From the NCBI RefSeq assembly GCF_003119115.1, contig NZ_CP022367.1:1105001-1169000 (forward strand): DNA of 64,000 bases, in the 5' to 3' direction. A model generated the notes under the pieces. That model saw only the letters and a program-made list of their open reading frames with translations. It ran no database searches and had not been told where the DNA came from. The DNA comes from Azospirillum sp. TSH58. GTDB lineage: Bacteria; Pseudomonadota; Alphaproteobacteria; Azospirillales; Azospirillaceae. The first letter of the stretch is position 1, and the number at the start of each line of letters is the position of its first letter. Position numbers and translations under genes: made by a program. Below are positions 20,850 to 28,818 of the stretch, one piece after another.

Positions 20850-22526
20850 TCACACGCGGTAGTTCCGCACGGCCTCGACCAGACCCTGGCCGAGATCGTT
20901 GAGGTTGGTGGCGGCCCCTTCGAGCTGGCGGGTGCCGGCGGCGGTCTGGCTGCTCGCCTCGCGGATGTTCTGGAGCGCCTGGATCACCTGCTCCAGGCCG
21001 ATCTGCTGCTGGTTGGTGCCGGCGACGATCTGCTGGAAGGCGAGCACGCTCTCCTGCACGCTCTCGGCGAGGTCGCGGATGGTCGACTGGGTGGCGTCGG
21101 TCTGGCGCTTGCCGGCGCCGACGCGCTTCACCGCCTCCTCCGTCAGCATGACCGAGGCGTTGATGCCGTGCTGGATCTCGCTGAGGTTGGAACGGACCTG
21201 GGCGGTGGCCTCCTTCGACTGGTCGGCGAGGCTCTTGATCTCGCTCGCCACCACGGCGAAGGTCCGGCCGTGCTCTCCGGCGGCGGCGGCCTCGATGGCG
21301 GCGTTGAGCGCCAGCAGATGGCAGCGCTCGGCGATGTCGTTGACGGTCAGGATGATCTCGCCGATCGCCTGGGTGCGCTCCGACAGGATGACGATGTTCT
21401 CGGCGACCGCCTCCGCCTGCTCGCGGATGGCGTCCATCGCCTGGTTGGTGTCCTCCACCGCCTTCAGGCCGGTCTCGGAGTTGGAGGCGGCGACCTGGGC
21501 GTTCTGGGCCACGTCCTGGGCGCGGCGGTTGATCTGCGCGCCGGACTCGGTGATCTCGCTGAGCGTCGCGGTCGTCTCCTCCACGGCGGCGAGCTGCTGG
21601 GCGACGCTGGCCGCCTGCTGCTGGGTCGAGGCGCGGATCTGCGCGGTCGCGGCGTGCATGCTCTCGGCCGTGGCGCGGGTGGTCTTGGCCATGCTGCGCA
21701 GGTTGCCGGTCATCTCGTTCAGGTGGGTGCCCAGTTCGGCCAACTCGTCGTCGCCGGGAACGACCACCGTCTTGGTCAGGTCGCCCTTGCCCACCTGGGT
21801 GACGAAGCCGATGGCGGTGCCGAGCCGCTTGGTGACCGAGCTGCCGATCAGGATGGCGATGGCGACGGCCAGGGCCACCACGATGACCAGAGCCAGGATC
21901 GAGGAGCGCACCGCGTCGTCGTAGAGGTTGCGGATGTTCTGGCGCCCGGCCTCCGACAGGCGGCTGATGTCGCTGTGCAGGTCGGACAGCTGGCCCGCCA
22001 TGGCCACCCGCATCTCCTCCACCCGCGTCAGCCGGGTCAGCGCCTCCGGCTCGGCCCCGGCGGCCACCCGCTCCATCAGCGCGTTGGCCTCGTCGAGCAT
22101 GCGGTGCGAATACTGGTCGAAGCTGTTGATCTGGGCGACCAGCTCGCCCCAGATGCGGCGGCGGTCCTCGGTGGTGCCCTCCTCGGCCCGCTCGGCGGCG
22201 ATCCGCTTCAGCTTGCCGACCTGATCGAACATGATCATCGAGCCGTCGCGGTAGCGCTGGCGCAGCTGCGTGATGTCGGGAACCGTGCCCTGGATCTGGG
22301 CCAGCGCCGCGGCGTGGGTCGCCGCCTCGCGGAGGCTGCGCAGGTTGCTCTCGGTCACCTCGATCTCGCGCACCGCCTCCGACACCTGGATGTCGTAGGT
22401 GGCGATGCCCATCATGACCTTCATGCCGTCGGCGAAGCGCATCATCTGGAACGCCGCCAGCAGCCCGGTCAGCAGGCAGACGACCCCGAAGCTGAGCATC
22501 AGCTTGTGCTTGACCTTCAGTTTCAT
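20850..22526 (-). CDS. Methyl-accepting chemotaxis protein
   Basis: The 558-aa receptor has TM1 at residues 8-28, a periplasmic four-helix-bundle type sensor (about 30-205), TM2 ([21 protein letters not shown]), HAMP and a cytoplasmic signalling rod. The hairpin tip reads [31 protein letters not shown]. It has a Cys-His pair and an [11 protein letters not shown] variant where most receptors have [22 protein letters not shown], suggesting a specialised signalling class. Its ATG overlaps the upstream cheW stop by 4 bases. There is no C-terminal CheR/CheB tether pentapeptide. Confidence 0.94.
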   Translation of the reverse strand: [558 protein letters not shown]

Positions 22527-23161
22527 TCTTCTTTCATGCTCCTCAGCGTCTCCAGGATCGCCGGCACGTCCAGCACGGCGACGCGGCCCGGGGTGATGGC
22601 GGTGACGAAGGACCCGGCTTCCGGCGGGGCCTTCGCGACGGTTCCATCCAGCCCCGTCACCGTGTCCACGGTGCGCAGGCGCAGCGCCACCGGCCGCTCC
22701 CCGCCGCGCAGCACGACGGCGAAGCCGCCGCCGGCGGGAACGGCGTTGCGCCCGCACAGCCGGTCCACGTCGAACAGGCGCATCACCCGCCCGTCGATGG
22801 CGATCAGCCCCAGCAGCTCCGGCGGTGCGTGGGGCACGCGCGCCACCCGCGGCAGCGGAACGATGCGGGACAGGTGGCGCAGGTCCAGCCCATAGGCCCC
22901 GTCCGCGCCGCGCCCGACCAGCAGGGCGACCGGAGCTTCGGCCTCCGCCGCGGCGTCGGCCTCGTCGGCGGAGGGGACGCGCGCCAGATCCTCGGCGCGG
23001 CGCAGCAGCAGCGCGTCGGCCCAGGCGCCGCCCGGCGCCGCGGCCTGCTCCATATCCCGGCTCTGGCGGGCCAGGCGCGCGCGGACGGCGGCCCAGTCGA
23101 TGCCGCCTGCCTCCTGGGTCGTCACCTTGGCCGCCTCTCCGGCTCCGGTCCGGTCGTCCAT
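22523..23161 (-). CDS. cheW: CheW-like coupling protein (second of two)
   Basis: This protein of about 212 aa has a CheW domain from about residue 75 (VALLVGRGADGAYGLDLRHLSRIVPLP, LLGLIAIDGRVMRLFDVDRL). An acidic/Ala-rich N-terminal extension of some 70 aa precedes it. It should link the receptor to CheA. The ATG at 23161 follows GAGGAG; a GTG three bases earlier is also possible. The start overlaps the cheR stop, and the stop overlaps the receptor start. Confidence 0.9.
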   Translation of the reverse strand: MDDRTGAGEAAKVTTQEAGGIDWAAVRARLARQSRDMEQAAAPGGAWADALLLRRAEDLARVPSADEADAAAEAEAPVALLVGRGADGAYGLDLRHLSRIVPLPRVARVPHAPPELLGLIAIDGRVMRLFDVDRLCGRNAVPAGGGFAVVLRGGERPVALRLRTVDTVTGLDGTVAKAPPEAGSFVTAITPGRVAVLDVPAILETLRSMKEE

Positions 23162-24615
23162 CACGGCTCCTCACCCGAGAACCAGAGGTCGATCATGCTG
23201 CGCAGCTCGGCCACGGTCAGGCCGCCGCCCTCGGCCACCAGCTCCGTCGCGTCGTGGGCGGCGACGGTGGCGCGGGCGTTGCGGAAATGGCGCTGCGCCG
23301 GGGCCAGCTTGCCGCGCCGCCAATAGGCCAGCGCCAGGTGGTAGTCGGCCAGCGCGAAGTCGGAATCCAGATACAGCGCCCGCTTGAAGGCGGCGATCGG
23401 GTCGCCGACGCCCAGTTCCTCCTCCAGCAGGCCCAAGCGGAAATGGACCACCGGGTCGAGGCGGTTGCGCTCGGCCAGGGCGATGCAGGCGTCCAGCGCC
23501 GCCGCCCGGTCGCCGTCGACCGCGGCGGGGTCGCCGGCCGGGGAGGCCGCCGTCGGCTGCGCGGTGGGAAGGGGGGCGGGCGCAGGCTTGGCCGGGGTGG
23601 CGCGCAGCCGCGCCGCGGGCGTCGTCGCCGCGCTGCGCTTCTTCGCGGGTTTCGGCTCCGCGGGTTTCGGCTCGGCCGGCTTCGGCTCGGCGGGAATGGG
23701 GGGCGTAATGACGGGGAGTGCCGCCGGAGCCGCCGGCAGGGCCGCCGAGGGCGCGCAGCCGGGGCGCGGCTTGCGGTAGATGGTGGCGCCCGGCACCGGC
23801 ACGGGGGTGAACAGGCTGTTGACCTGCTGCCCCGTCTCGGCATGGCCGACCACCAGCCAGCCGTTGGGCACCAGCACCTCGTGGAGGTTTTCCAGCAGGC
23901 GGGTGCGCGTCGGCTCGTCGAAATAGATCATGACGTTGCGGCACAGCACGACGTCCAGCGCGCCCAGGCCCCGCGGGTAGTTGGGCAGCGGCCCTTCCAC
24001 GAGGTTGAAGACGGAGAAGCTCGTCCATTCGCGGAAGCGCGGCTTCACCGCCCACAGGTCGCCCTGCCGGTCGAAGCATTCCGCCAGGACCGCCGGGTCG
24101 AGCCCGCGCACCGCCCAGTTGCCGTAGACGCCGCGCCGCGCCGTCTCGATGAAGCTGGCGTTCAGGTCGGTGCCGACGATGCTGACCTGCCAGTCGCGGA
24201 GCTGGTCGGCGAAATGCCGCTTCAGCAGGATTTCCAGCGTGTAGGCCTCCGGCCCGATCGAGCAGCCGGCGCTCCAGATGCGCAGCAGGCGGCTTTCCCG
24301 GTTGCGGCGCAGGCATTCCGGGATGGCGACGGCGCACAGGGCCTCGAACTGCTCGGCGTAGCGGAAGAAGAAGGTCTCGCCGACCGTCAGCTCGTTGATG
24401 AGCGCCTGATACTCCGGCCCGGTCGGTCCCTCCCCGGCGAGCTGCGCCAGATAGGCGGCCAAACCGAGGGTCGGCTTGTCCGACAGGCGGCGGTTGATGC
24501 GCTCCGCCAGGGCGGCGTCCTTGTCGGCGTAGTAGGCGAGGCCGGTCGCCCCGATGACGGCGGCCTTGATCCGGGGAAAGACCGGGTCGCGCAGGATGGC
24601 GTCGATGCGGTTCAT
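23161..24615 (-). CDS. cheR: CheR methyltransferase with TPR domain
   Basis: This 484-aa protein combines a CheR SAM-dependent receptor methyltransferase (residues 1-275; SAGCSIGPEAYTLEILL for SAM binding, LCRNVMIYF) with a C-terminal region of tetratricopeptide repeats (about 370-455). A Pro/Ala linker containing three EPKPA units joins them. TPR-bearing CheR proteins are known from Wsp and Frz-like alternative systems (WspC, FrzF), where the TPRs guide receptor choice. It is coupled by overlap to the cheW genes on both sides. Confidence 0.94.
   Translation of the reverse strand: MNRIDAILRDPVFPRIKAAVIGATGLAYYADKDAALAERINRRLSDKPTLGLAAYLAQLAGEGPTGPEYQALINELTVGETFFFRYAEQFEALCAVAIPECLRRNRESRLLRIWSAGCSIGPEAYTLEILLKRHFADQLRDWQVSIVGTDLNASFIETARRGVYGNWAVRGLDPAVLAECFDRQGDLWAVKPRFREWTSFSVFNLVEGPLPNYPRGLGALDVVLCRNVMIYFDEPTRTRLLENLHEVLVPNGWLVVGHAETGQQVNSLFTPVPVPGATIYRKPRPGCAPSAALPAAPAALPVITPPIPAEPKPAEPKPAEPKPAKKRSAATTPAARLRATPAKPAPAPLPTAQPTAASPAGDPAAVDGDRAAALDACIALAERNRLDPVVHFRLGLLEEELGVGDPIAAFKRALYLDSDFALADYHLALAYWRRGKLAPAQRHFRNARATVAAHDATELVAEGGGLTVAELRSMIDLWFSGEEP
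23645..23689. repeat. 15-bp tandem repeat in the cheR linker
   Basis: Three 15-bp units (consensus GCGGGTTTCGGCTCC on the plus strand) encode three AEPKP pentapeptides in the flexible linker between the methyltransferase and TPR domains. The frame is conserved, so copy-number change would only alter linker length. Confidence 0.75.
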
Positions 24616-25178
24616 CGGGCCGCCTCTGCGGCGCCTTCGGCCGGATGGCCCGCCGGATCGCCGGCCGGTTCGGGGGCGCCGAGCCGGGCCAGACGCTCGT
24701 CGGCCATCGCCTGGAAGGCGGCGAGCAGACGGCCTTCGGCCTCGGTCAGCAGGCGGGACGGGTCGATCACCGTGGCCGTGCCGCCATCATGGGGGCCGCC
24801 GTGGGGGATGGTCGCCACGGCGCAGCCGTTGAAGGTCAGGCCGGGGTCGGCCGCCGTCCGCTCCGCGTCGGGGATGGGCAGGATGTTGAACACCCGGTCG
24901 GCCAGCAGGGCCAGCGGACGGTTGTCCCAGTCGGTCAGGAACAGCGGCGCGTACAGCTCCGGCGTCGCGGCGTCGAAGCCGAACAGCAGATCGAGCCGCA
25001 GGACCGGGACGGCCCGCCCCTGGTAGCGGAACAGGCCGGCAACCACGGCGGGTGCCGCGGGCGGTCGGTCGAGCTGGGGCAGCGGAAGGAACCGGCGCAC
25101 GGAATCCGCCGGCAGGGCCAAGGTCCTGCCGGAGACGGAAAAGATCACGTACCGTGTCGCGGATGCCGTCGCAGCCAT
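24612..25178 (-). CDS. cheW: CheW-like coupling protein (first gene of operon)
   Basis: A 188-aa CheW-domain protein (residues 8-145; YVIFSVSGRTLALPADSVRRFLPLP, VAGLFRYQGRAVPVLRLDLLFG, LALLADRVFNILPIP) with an Ala/Glu-rich C-terminal tail. It opens the minus-strand chemosensory operon and overlaps cheR by 4 bases. Two CheW proteins in one operon, flanking a CheR-TPR, is the Wsp/Che3 layout. Confidence 0.9.
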   Translation of the reverse strand: MAATASATRYVIFSVSGRTLALPADSVRRFLPLPQLDRPPAAPAVVAGLFRYQGRAVPVLRLDLLFGFDAATPELYAPLFLTDWDNRPLALLADRVFNILPIPDAERTAADPGLTFNGCAVATIPHGGPHDGGTATVIDPSRLLTEAEGRLLAAFQAMADERLARLGAPEPAGDPAGHPAEGAAEAAR

Positions 25179-25483
25179 CGCGGGCGCACACCTTCCTCTG
25201 TCAGTTGCCGGGTCCGAGAAGCGCAGCCGGACCCTAGACCCTATTAACTGGACCCTATTGTTGGGTGGCGCCGGGGGGCATGAAACCGGCGCAGAACATG
25301 CCGCATCGCATCCAGGATGGAAATACCACCAAAGGCAAAAGCCTCAGCCCAAGGTGGCGGTATGACGCCGGTCATACCGCGGGCGCCGGAAAGCTTGCTG
25401 TTTTCGCAATTGCGGTTACAAACATCCCCCGGCGGCCATCCCCGGCCGCTCTCCGGCCCCGCCGCCACCGATCAGAGGGGATC
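25179..25483. promoter_or_regulatory. Divergent regulatory region between the che operon and panD
   Basis: This 305-bp gap should hold the promoters of both units. A perfect 10-bp inverted repeat, GCGGTATGAC (25357-25366) and GTCATACCGC (25371-25380) with a 4-bp spacer, lies about 105 bp before panD and looks like an operator or hairpin. Closer to the che operon, ACCCTA occurs three times (25231-25257). I could not place convincing -35/-10 boxes. Confidence 0.5.
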
Positions 25484-25918
25484 ATGATCAAGGTCGTCCG
25501 AGCGAAACTGCACTGCCTGCGCGTCACCGACGCCAACCTGAACTATCAGGGATCGATCACGCTCGATCCGGAGCATTGCGAGGCGGTCGGAATCTACCCG
25601 CTGGAATTTGTGGAGATCTGGAACAAGAACTCCGGCGCGCGGATCAGCACCTACGTGATCTATGGCGAGCGCGGCTCGCGCTGCTGCGTGCTGAACGGCT
25701 CGGCGGCGCGGAGCTGCCAGCCGGGGGACGAGGTCATCATCGCCGCTTCCTGGTACTGCCAGCCGACGGAGCTGGCGACGCTGCGGCCGCGCGTGCTGAC
25801 CTTCAACGCGGACAACAGCATCGACCGGTCGCTGACCTACGACGTGACGGCGCTGGACGGCGGGCGGTTCGACTTCGCGATTCGCGAGGGGGCTTTCCTG
25901 GAACCGGAGCCCGCCTGA
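25484..25918 (+). CDS. panD: Aspartate 1-decarboxylase PanD
   Basis: This 144-aa enzyme makes beta-alanine for pantothenate/CoA synthesis. The proenzyme cleavage site Gly23-Ser24 is present (NYQGSITLD), which yields the pyruvoyl cofactor on the alpha chain. The catalytic Lys8 (RAKLH) and the block ISTYVIYGERGSR...NGSAA match the family. AGAGGGGATC before the ATG fixes the start. It is slightly longer than the usual 126 aa because of a C-terminal extension (DGGRFDFAIREGAFLEPEPA). It is monocistronic, and an inverted repeat follows it. Confidence 0.93.
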   Translation: MIKVVRAKLHCLRVTDANLNYQGSITLDPEHCEAVGIYPLEFVEIWNKNSGARISTYVIYGERGSRCCVLNGSAARSCQPGDEVIIAASWYCQPTELATLRPRVLTFNADNSIDRSLTYDVTALDGGRFDFAIREGAFLEPEPA

Positions 25919-25968
25919 CCCGGCGCCATCGAATCCCCACAAATAAAAGAAGCGGCATCGGACGAGTC

Positions 25969-26004
25969 CACGCGCAAAGCGAGCGCTTCGGTGACTTGCG
26001 CGTG
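25969..26004. terminator. Inverted repeat after panD, possible terminator
   Basis: CACGCGCAA (25969-25977) and TTGCGCGTG (25996-26004) pair perfectly, and a smaller nested stem (AAGCG/CGCTT) fills the loop. There is no clear T tract, so termination activity is uncertain. It may equally be a regulatory dyad for the small gene at 26100. Confidence 0.45.
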
Positions 26005-26099
26005 TCTTGCGAGGGATAGGCCGTGAGTCCCACTTGAACGCGCGGCAATTTTTGCCTACTCTACTTGGGTGGGAGTGCGGACAGCGAGGAGTGCGTGTC

Positions 26100-26342
26100 A
26101 TGGGCGTCAGCGGCATAGGGGGCTATCAACAGCAGCCCTTCACGACACCGTTAAGCAGCGGGCCGGCGGCCCTGCAGCAGACACGGGGAACCGATGCGAA
26201 CCAGCAGGCCCAGAAGGCCGAAGAGGATCGCCGCCAGCAGATCCAGGCCCAGGATCAGCAGGCGCAGCAGAGCCAGCAGGCCCTGTCGTCGGGCGGCAAC
26301 ACCACCCCGACCCGCGGACAGAACCTCAACATCACGGTCTGA
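26100..26342 (+). CDS. Small Gln-rich hypothetical protein, 80 aa
   Basis: The protein begins MGVSGIGGYQQQPFTT and has a central Gln/Ala-rich helical stretch (residues about 28-62, AQKAEEDRRQQIQAQDQQAQQ) that could form a coiled coil. It ends in NLNITV. A GCGAGGAG ribosome binding site precedes the ATG. It lies 70 bases upstream of the FlaG-like gene, whose product ends similarly (VSVTV), so the two may be functionally paired. I do not recognise a family. Confidence 0.7.
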   Translation: MGVSGIGGYQQQPFTTPLSSGPAALQQTRGTDANQQAQKAEEDRRQQIQAQDQQAQQSQQALSSGGNTTPTRGQNLNITV

Positions 26343-26412
26343 TCGCGCGTCGTCCAATCGGGGCCCGCCCGGCCGGTCCGAGGCCGGGCCCGCAGGGGAA
26401 AGGCGGCCAGCC

Positions 26413-27006
26413 ATGGACATCCGAAGCGTTTCCGGCATCCAGGCGAACCGGCCGACTCCGGCATCGGCGGTTCCGACGCCGCAGCCCGTGGCCGACGCCA
26501 CGGCACAGACATCCCAATTACAGACATCCCAGATTTCGTCCGGGGATGCGGCCCAATCCGCCCCGGCGGCGGCCCCGTCCGATCCGGTTGTGGTGGCGGG
26601 CGGCTACATCAGCCCGGTCCTGCGCTACGACCAGGGTGCCCGGCTCGCCGTCATCTATTTCCGTGACCGCTCGTCGGGCGAGACCCAGAACCAGATCCCG
26701 GCCCAACAGGTGGTCGAGGAATACCGCCGCACCGCCAGCCGTCTGGGTGGCGTGGCCGGCGCGGCGGCGGAGGGCGACGGCACGGGCAAAGAGGCCGCGG
26801 CATCCGGCGCAAACGCCACCCCGGGCGGTGCCGAACGGAGCGCCGGATCGGGAGCCCGCGTCACCGCGTTGAGCGGCGTCCCGGCCACCGCAACGCCGCC
26901 CGCGACGGGCGCCGGGGCGGCGGGGACCGCCCCCGCGGCCGTTTCCCCTGCCCTGGGGTCCTACGGCGCGGGTTCGCCGGGGGCCATCGTTTCCGTCACC
27001 GTCTGA
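26413..27006 (+). CDS. FlaG-like hypothetical protein
   Basis: The protein has 197 aa. Low-complexity Ala/Pro/Thr/Gly segments flank a short ordered core at about residues 60-105: GGYISPVLRYDQGARLAVIYFRDRSSGE then QIPAQQVVEEYRR. The pattern 'beta hairpin - D-x-x-T/S-G-E - x-Q-I-P - V-x-x-Y/M' resembles FlaG-type flagellar proteins. I see only this resemblance, so the role is tentative. The last 46 bases overlap the 3' end of the opposite-strand gene. Confidence 0.65.
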   Translation: MDIRSVSGIQANRPTPASAVPTPQPVADATAQTSQLQTSQISSGDAAQSAPAAAPSDPVVVAGGYISPVLRYDQGARLAVIYFRDRSSGETQNQIPAQQVVEEYRRTASRLGGVAGAAAEGDGTGKEAAASGANATPGGAERSAGSGARVTALSGVPATATPPATGAGAAGTAPAAVSPALGSYGAGSPGAIVSVTV

Positions 27007-27995
27007 TCCGGCAGTTCGAAGCGGGCGACCAGCGGCGCGTGGTAGCTTTCCGGGGAATGGCTGACCGTGGCGTGGGCGACCAGCTCGTCGCCCAGCGCCT
27101 CGTTGTGGATTTCGGCGGAGCGGAACCAGCCCAGCAGGGCGCGCGACACCAGCAGATGGTCCAGCATCACCGCGTCGCCGCCGTGCAGCACGGTGAAGCG
27201 GCGCTCCTCGGGGACGGAGCGCTCCAGCGGCACCAGCGACCGCCCGGCGAGATGGCCGTTGCCGGTCTCGTCCAGGTCGGCGCGGATGATGCGGACGGGG
27301 GTCTGCTCGATCTCGGCGTTGAGGTCGCCGGCCACCAGGATCAGCGCCTGCGGGTCGGCGTCGAACACCCGCTCCACCGCCAGCCGGGCCTCCAGCGCCT
27401 GCCCGGCCCGCTTGATCGAGGCGAGGTAGAAGCCCTCCGCCCAGCCGCCGACGCTTTTCCAGGTGGAGGCGTTCTTCTTCTGCCCCGGCACGGGGGCGGC
27501 GATGGGCGCGCGCAGATGCAGGTTGAAGACGTGCAGCCGCCGCCCGCCGGGAAGCTCGATCTCGCCATGCAGCACCGGGCGGTCCCAGGTCACGGCGTCG
27601 CCGCCGGGCTGCGCCGGGTCGGCGGTGATCATGCGGACCTGCGGGGACGGCACCAGATCATGCCGGTACTGCCGCGCCGCCAGGATCGGCCAGCGGCTCA
27701 CCAGCACGAGGTTGTGACGGTCGGCCAGCTTCGTCCCTTCGCCGCCGGAGGTCCGGTGGAAAGCGGCGTAGGGGCCGCCCTCCAGCAGCCGGTTCAGCGC
27801 GCGCAGGGTCCGCGGCTCCCCCTTCGCGTCGCGCTGGCCGTTGACCTCCTGAAGGCACAGGATGTCGGCGTCCAGCCGCTCCAGCTGCGGGCGCAGCACG
27901 GCGGCGCGCTCCTCGAAGGACAGGTCGCCGGTGTCGTCCAGGCTTTCCAGGTTGAAGGTGGCGATGCGGATGCTGCTGCGGGTGCTGCGGCTCAT
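26961..27995 (-). CDS. Endonuclease/exonuclease/phosphatase family protein
   Basis: This 344-aa protein is of the metal-dependent EEP fold. Visible motifs are IRIATFNLES (Asn), ILCLQEVNG (catalytic Glu), LHVFNLHLRAP, LVAGDLNAE (Asp/Asn pair) and MLDHLLVS plus SHSPESYHAPLVARF (His near the end). Members cleave DNA, phosphoinositides or similar phosphodiesters, and the substrate cannot be set here. There is no signal peptide. The start at 27995 overlaps the upstream methyltransferase stop by 4 bases, so the two form an operon. It converges on the FlaG-like gene with a 46-bp overlap. Confidence 0.88.
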   Translation of the reverse strand: MSRSTRSSIRIATFNLESLDDTGDLSFEERAAVLRPQLERLDADILCLQEVNGQRDAKGEPRTLRALNRLLEGGPYAAFHRTSGGEGTKLADRHNLVLVSRWPILAARQYRHDLVPSPQVRMITADPAQPGGDAVTWDRPVLHGEIELPGGRRLHVFNLHLRAPIAAPVPGQKKNASTWKSVGGWAEGFYLASIKRAGQALEARLAVERVFDADPQALILVAGDLNAEIEQTPVRIIRADLDETGNGHLAGRSLVPLERSVPEERRFTVLHGGDAVMLDHLLVSRALLGWFRSAEIHNEALGDELVAHATVSHSPESYHAPLVARFELPDQTVTETMAPGEPAP

Positions 27996-28813
27996 GACCC
28001 CTCCCCGGACGCCCGGCCCGCCGCGGCGCGCGGGCGCGCCAGGAACAGGTGGTTGCGGTTGATGCGCCGCCGCCGCCGCCGGTGCGCGCTCAGCATCGCC
28101 GTGGAGGCGACGAGCGTGGCGTCCAGCCCGGCCTCGGCCATGCGCTGGGGGGTATCCGTACCATAAATCCGGTAGTGATAGGGATGGCCGAAGGCGGCCA
28201 GCCGCTTGGCGGGGGTGTCCATCGCCGGGTCCTCCCGCGTCGGCCCCTTGGGGTCGTAGGGGAACAGCAGGACGGCGCGGCCCGAGGGCTTCAGCACGCG
28301 GGCGATCTCGCGCAGCGCGGCGCGGTCGTCGGGGACATGCTCCAGCACGTGGCTGGACAGCACGAGGTCGAAACGGCCGTCCGGGAAGGGCAGGTCGGTC
28401 AGGTCGCCCTGCACGTCGGCGGCCGGGTTGAAGCGGTCCAGCGTGACGTAGCGCCGGCCGTGCCGCGCCCGCAGCAGCGGCTCCAGGCAGGGTTCGGGGG
28501 CGGTGTGCAGGATGCGCAGCGACCGGCGCAGCACGTCCGTCCGCTCCGCCAGGAAGCTCCACAGGAAGCGATGGCGCTCCAGCGATCCGCAGTCCGGGCA
28601 GCGGGCGTTGCGCCGCCCGCCCAGCCCGAAGGGCAGGAAGCGCGCCGCCTCCCGCCCGCAGAGCGGGCAGAGCAGGGGACCGGCGGCGGGCGTCAGGCCG
28701 CGGGCCCCCTCGTAGCGCGGGCGCTCGTACAGCGACTCCCGCCGGTAGACGGCGGCCTCGTCGAGATTCTGGTCCGCGATGGCGGGCAGCAGGCGGGACA
28801 ATCCATGGAGCAT
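27992..28813 (-). CDS. SAM-dependent methyltransferase with zinc-ribbon segment
   Basis: The protein has 273 aa. Residues 45-90 carry two CxxC pairs (CPLCG, CPDCGSLERHR), a small zinc ribbon typical of some SAM methyltransferases that act on lipids or saccharides. Residues about 105-210 are a class I methyltransferase core (VTLDRFNPAADVQGDLTDLPFPDGRFDLVLSSHVLEHV...VLKPSGRAVLLFPYDP). A basic run (HRRRRRRINRNH) is near the C-terminus. It starts 5 bases after cheD stops and overlaps the EEP gene. The substrate is unknown. Confidence 0.85.
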   Translation of the reverse strand: MLHGLSRLLPAIADQNLDEAAVYRRESLYERPRYEGARGLTPAAGPLLCPLCGREAARFLPFGLGGRRNARCPDCGSLERHRFLWSFLAERTDVLRRSLRILHTAPEPCLEPLLRARHGRRYVTLDRFNPAADVQGDLTDLPFPDGRFDLVLSSHVLEHVPDDRAALREIARVLKPSGRAVLLFPYDPKGPTREDPAMDTPAKRLAAFGHPYHYRIYGTDTPQRMAEAGLDATLVASTAMLSAHRRRRRRINRNHLFLARPRAAAGRASGEGS

Positions 28814-28818
28814 GGGGA

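Noticed and set aside
18536..25178. A Wsp-type c-di-GMP system
   Set aside because: The gene order is similar, but the output protein is REC-REC with no GGDEF domain. Che3 fits better.
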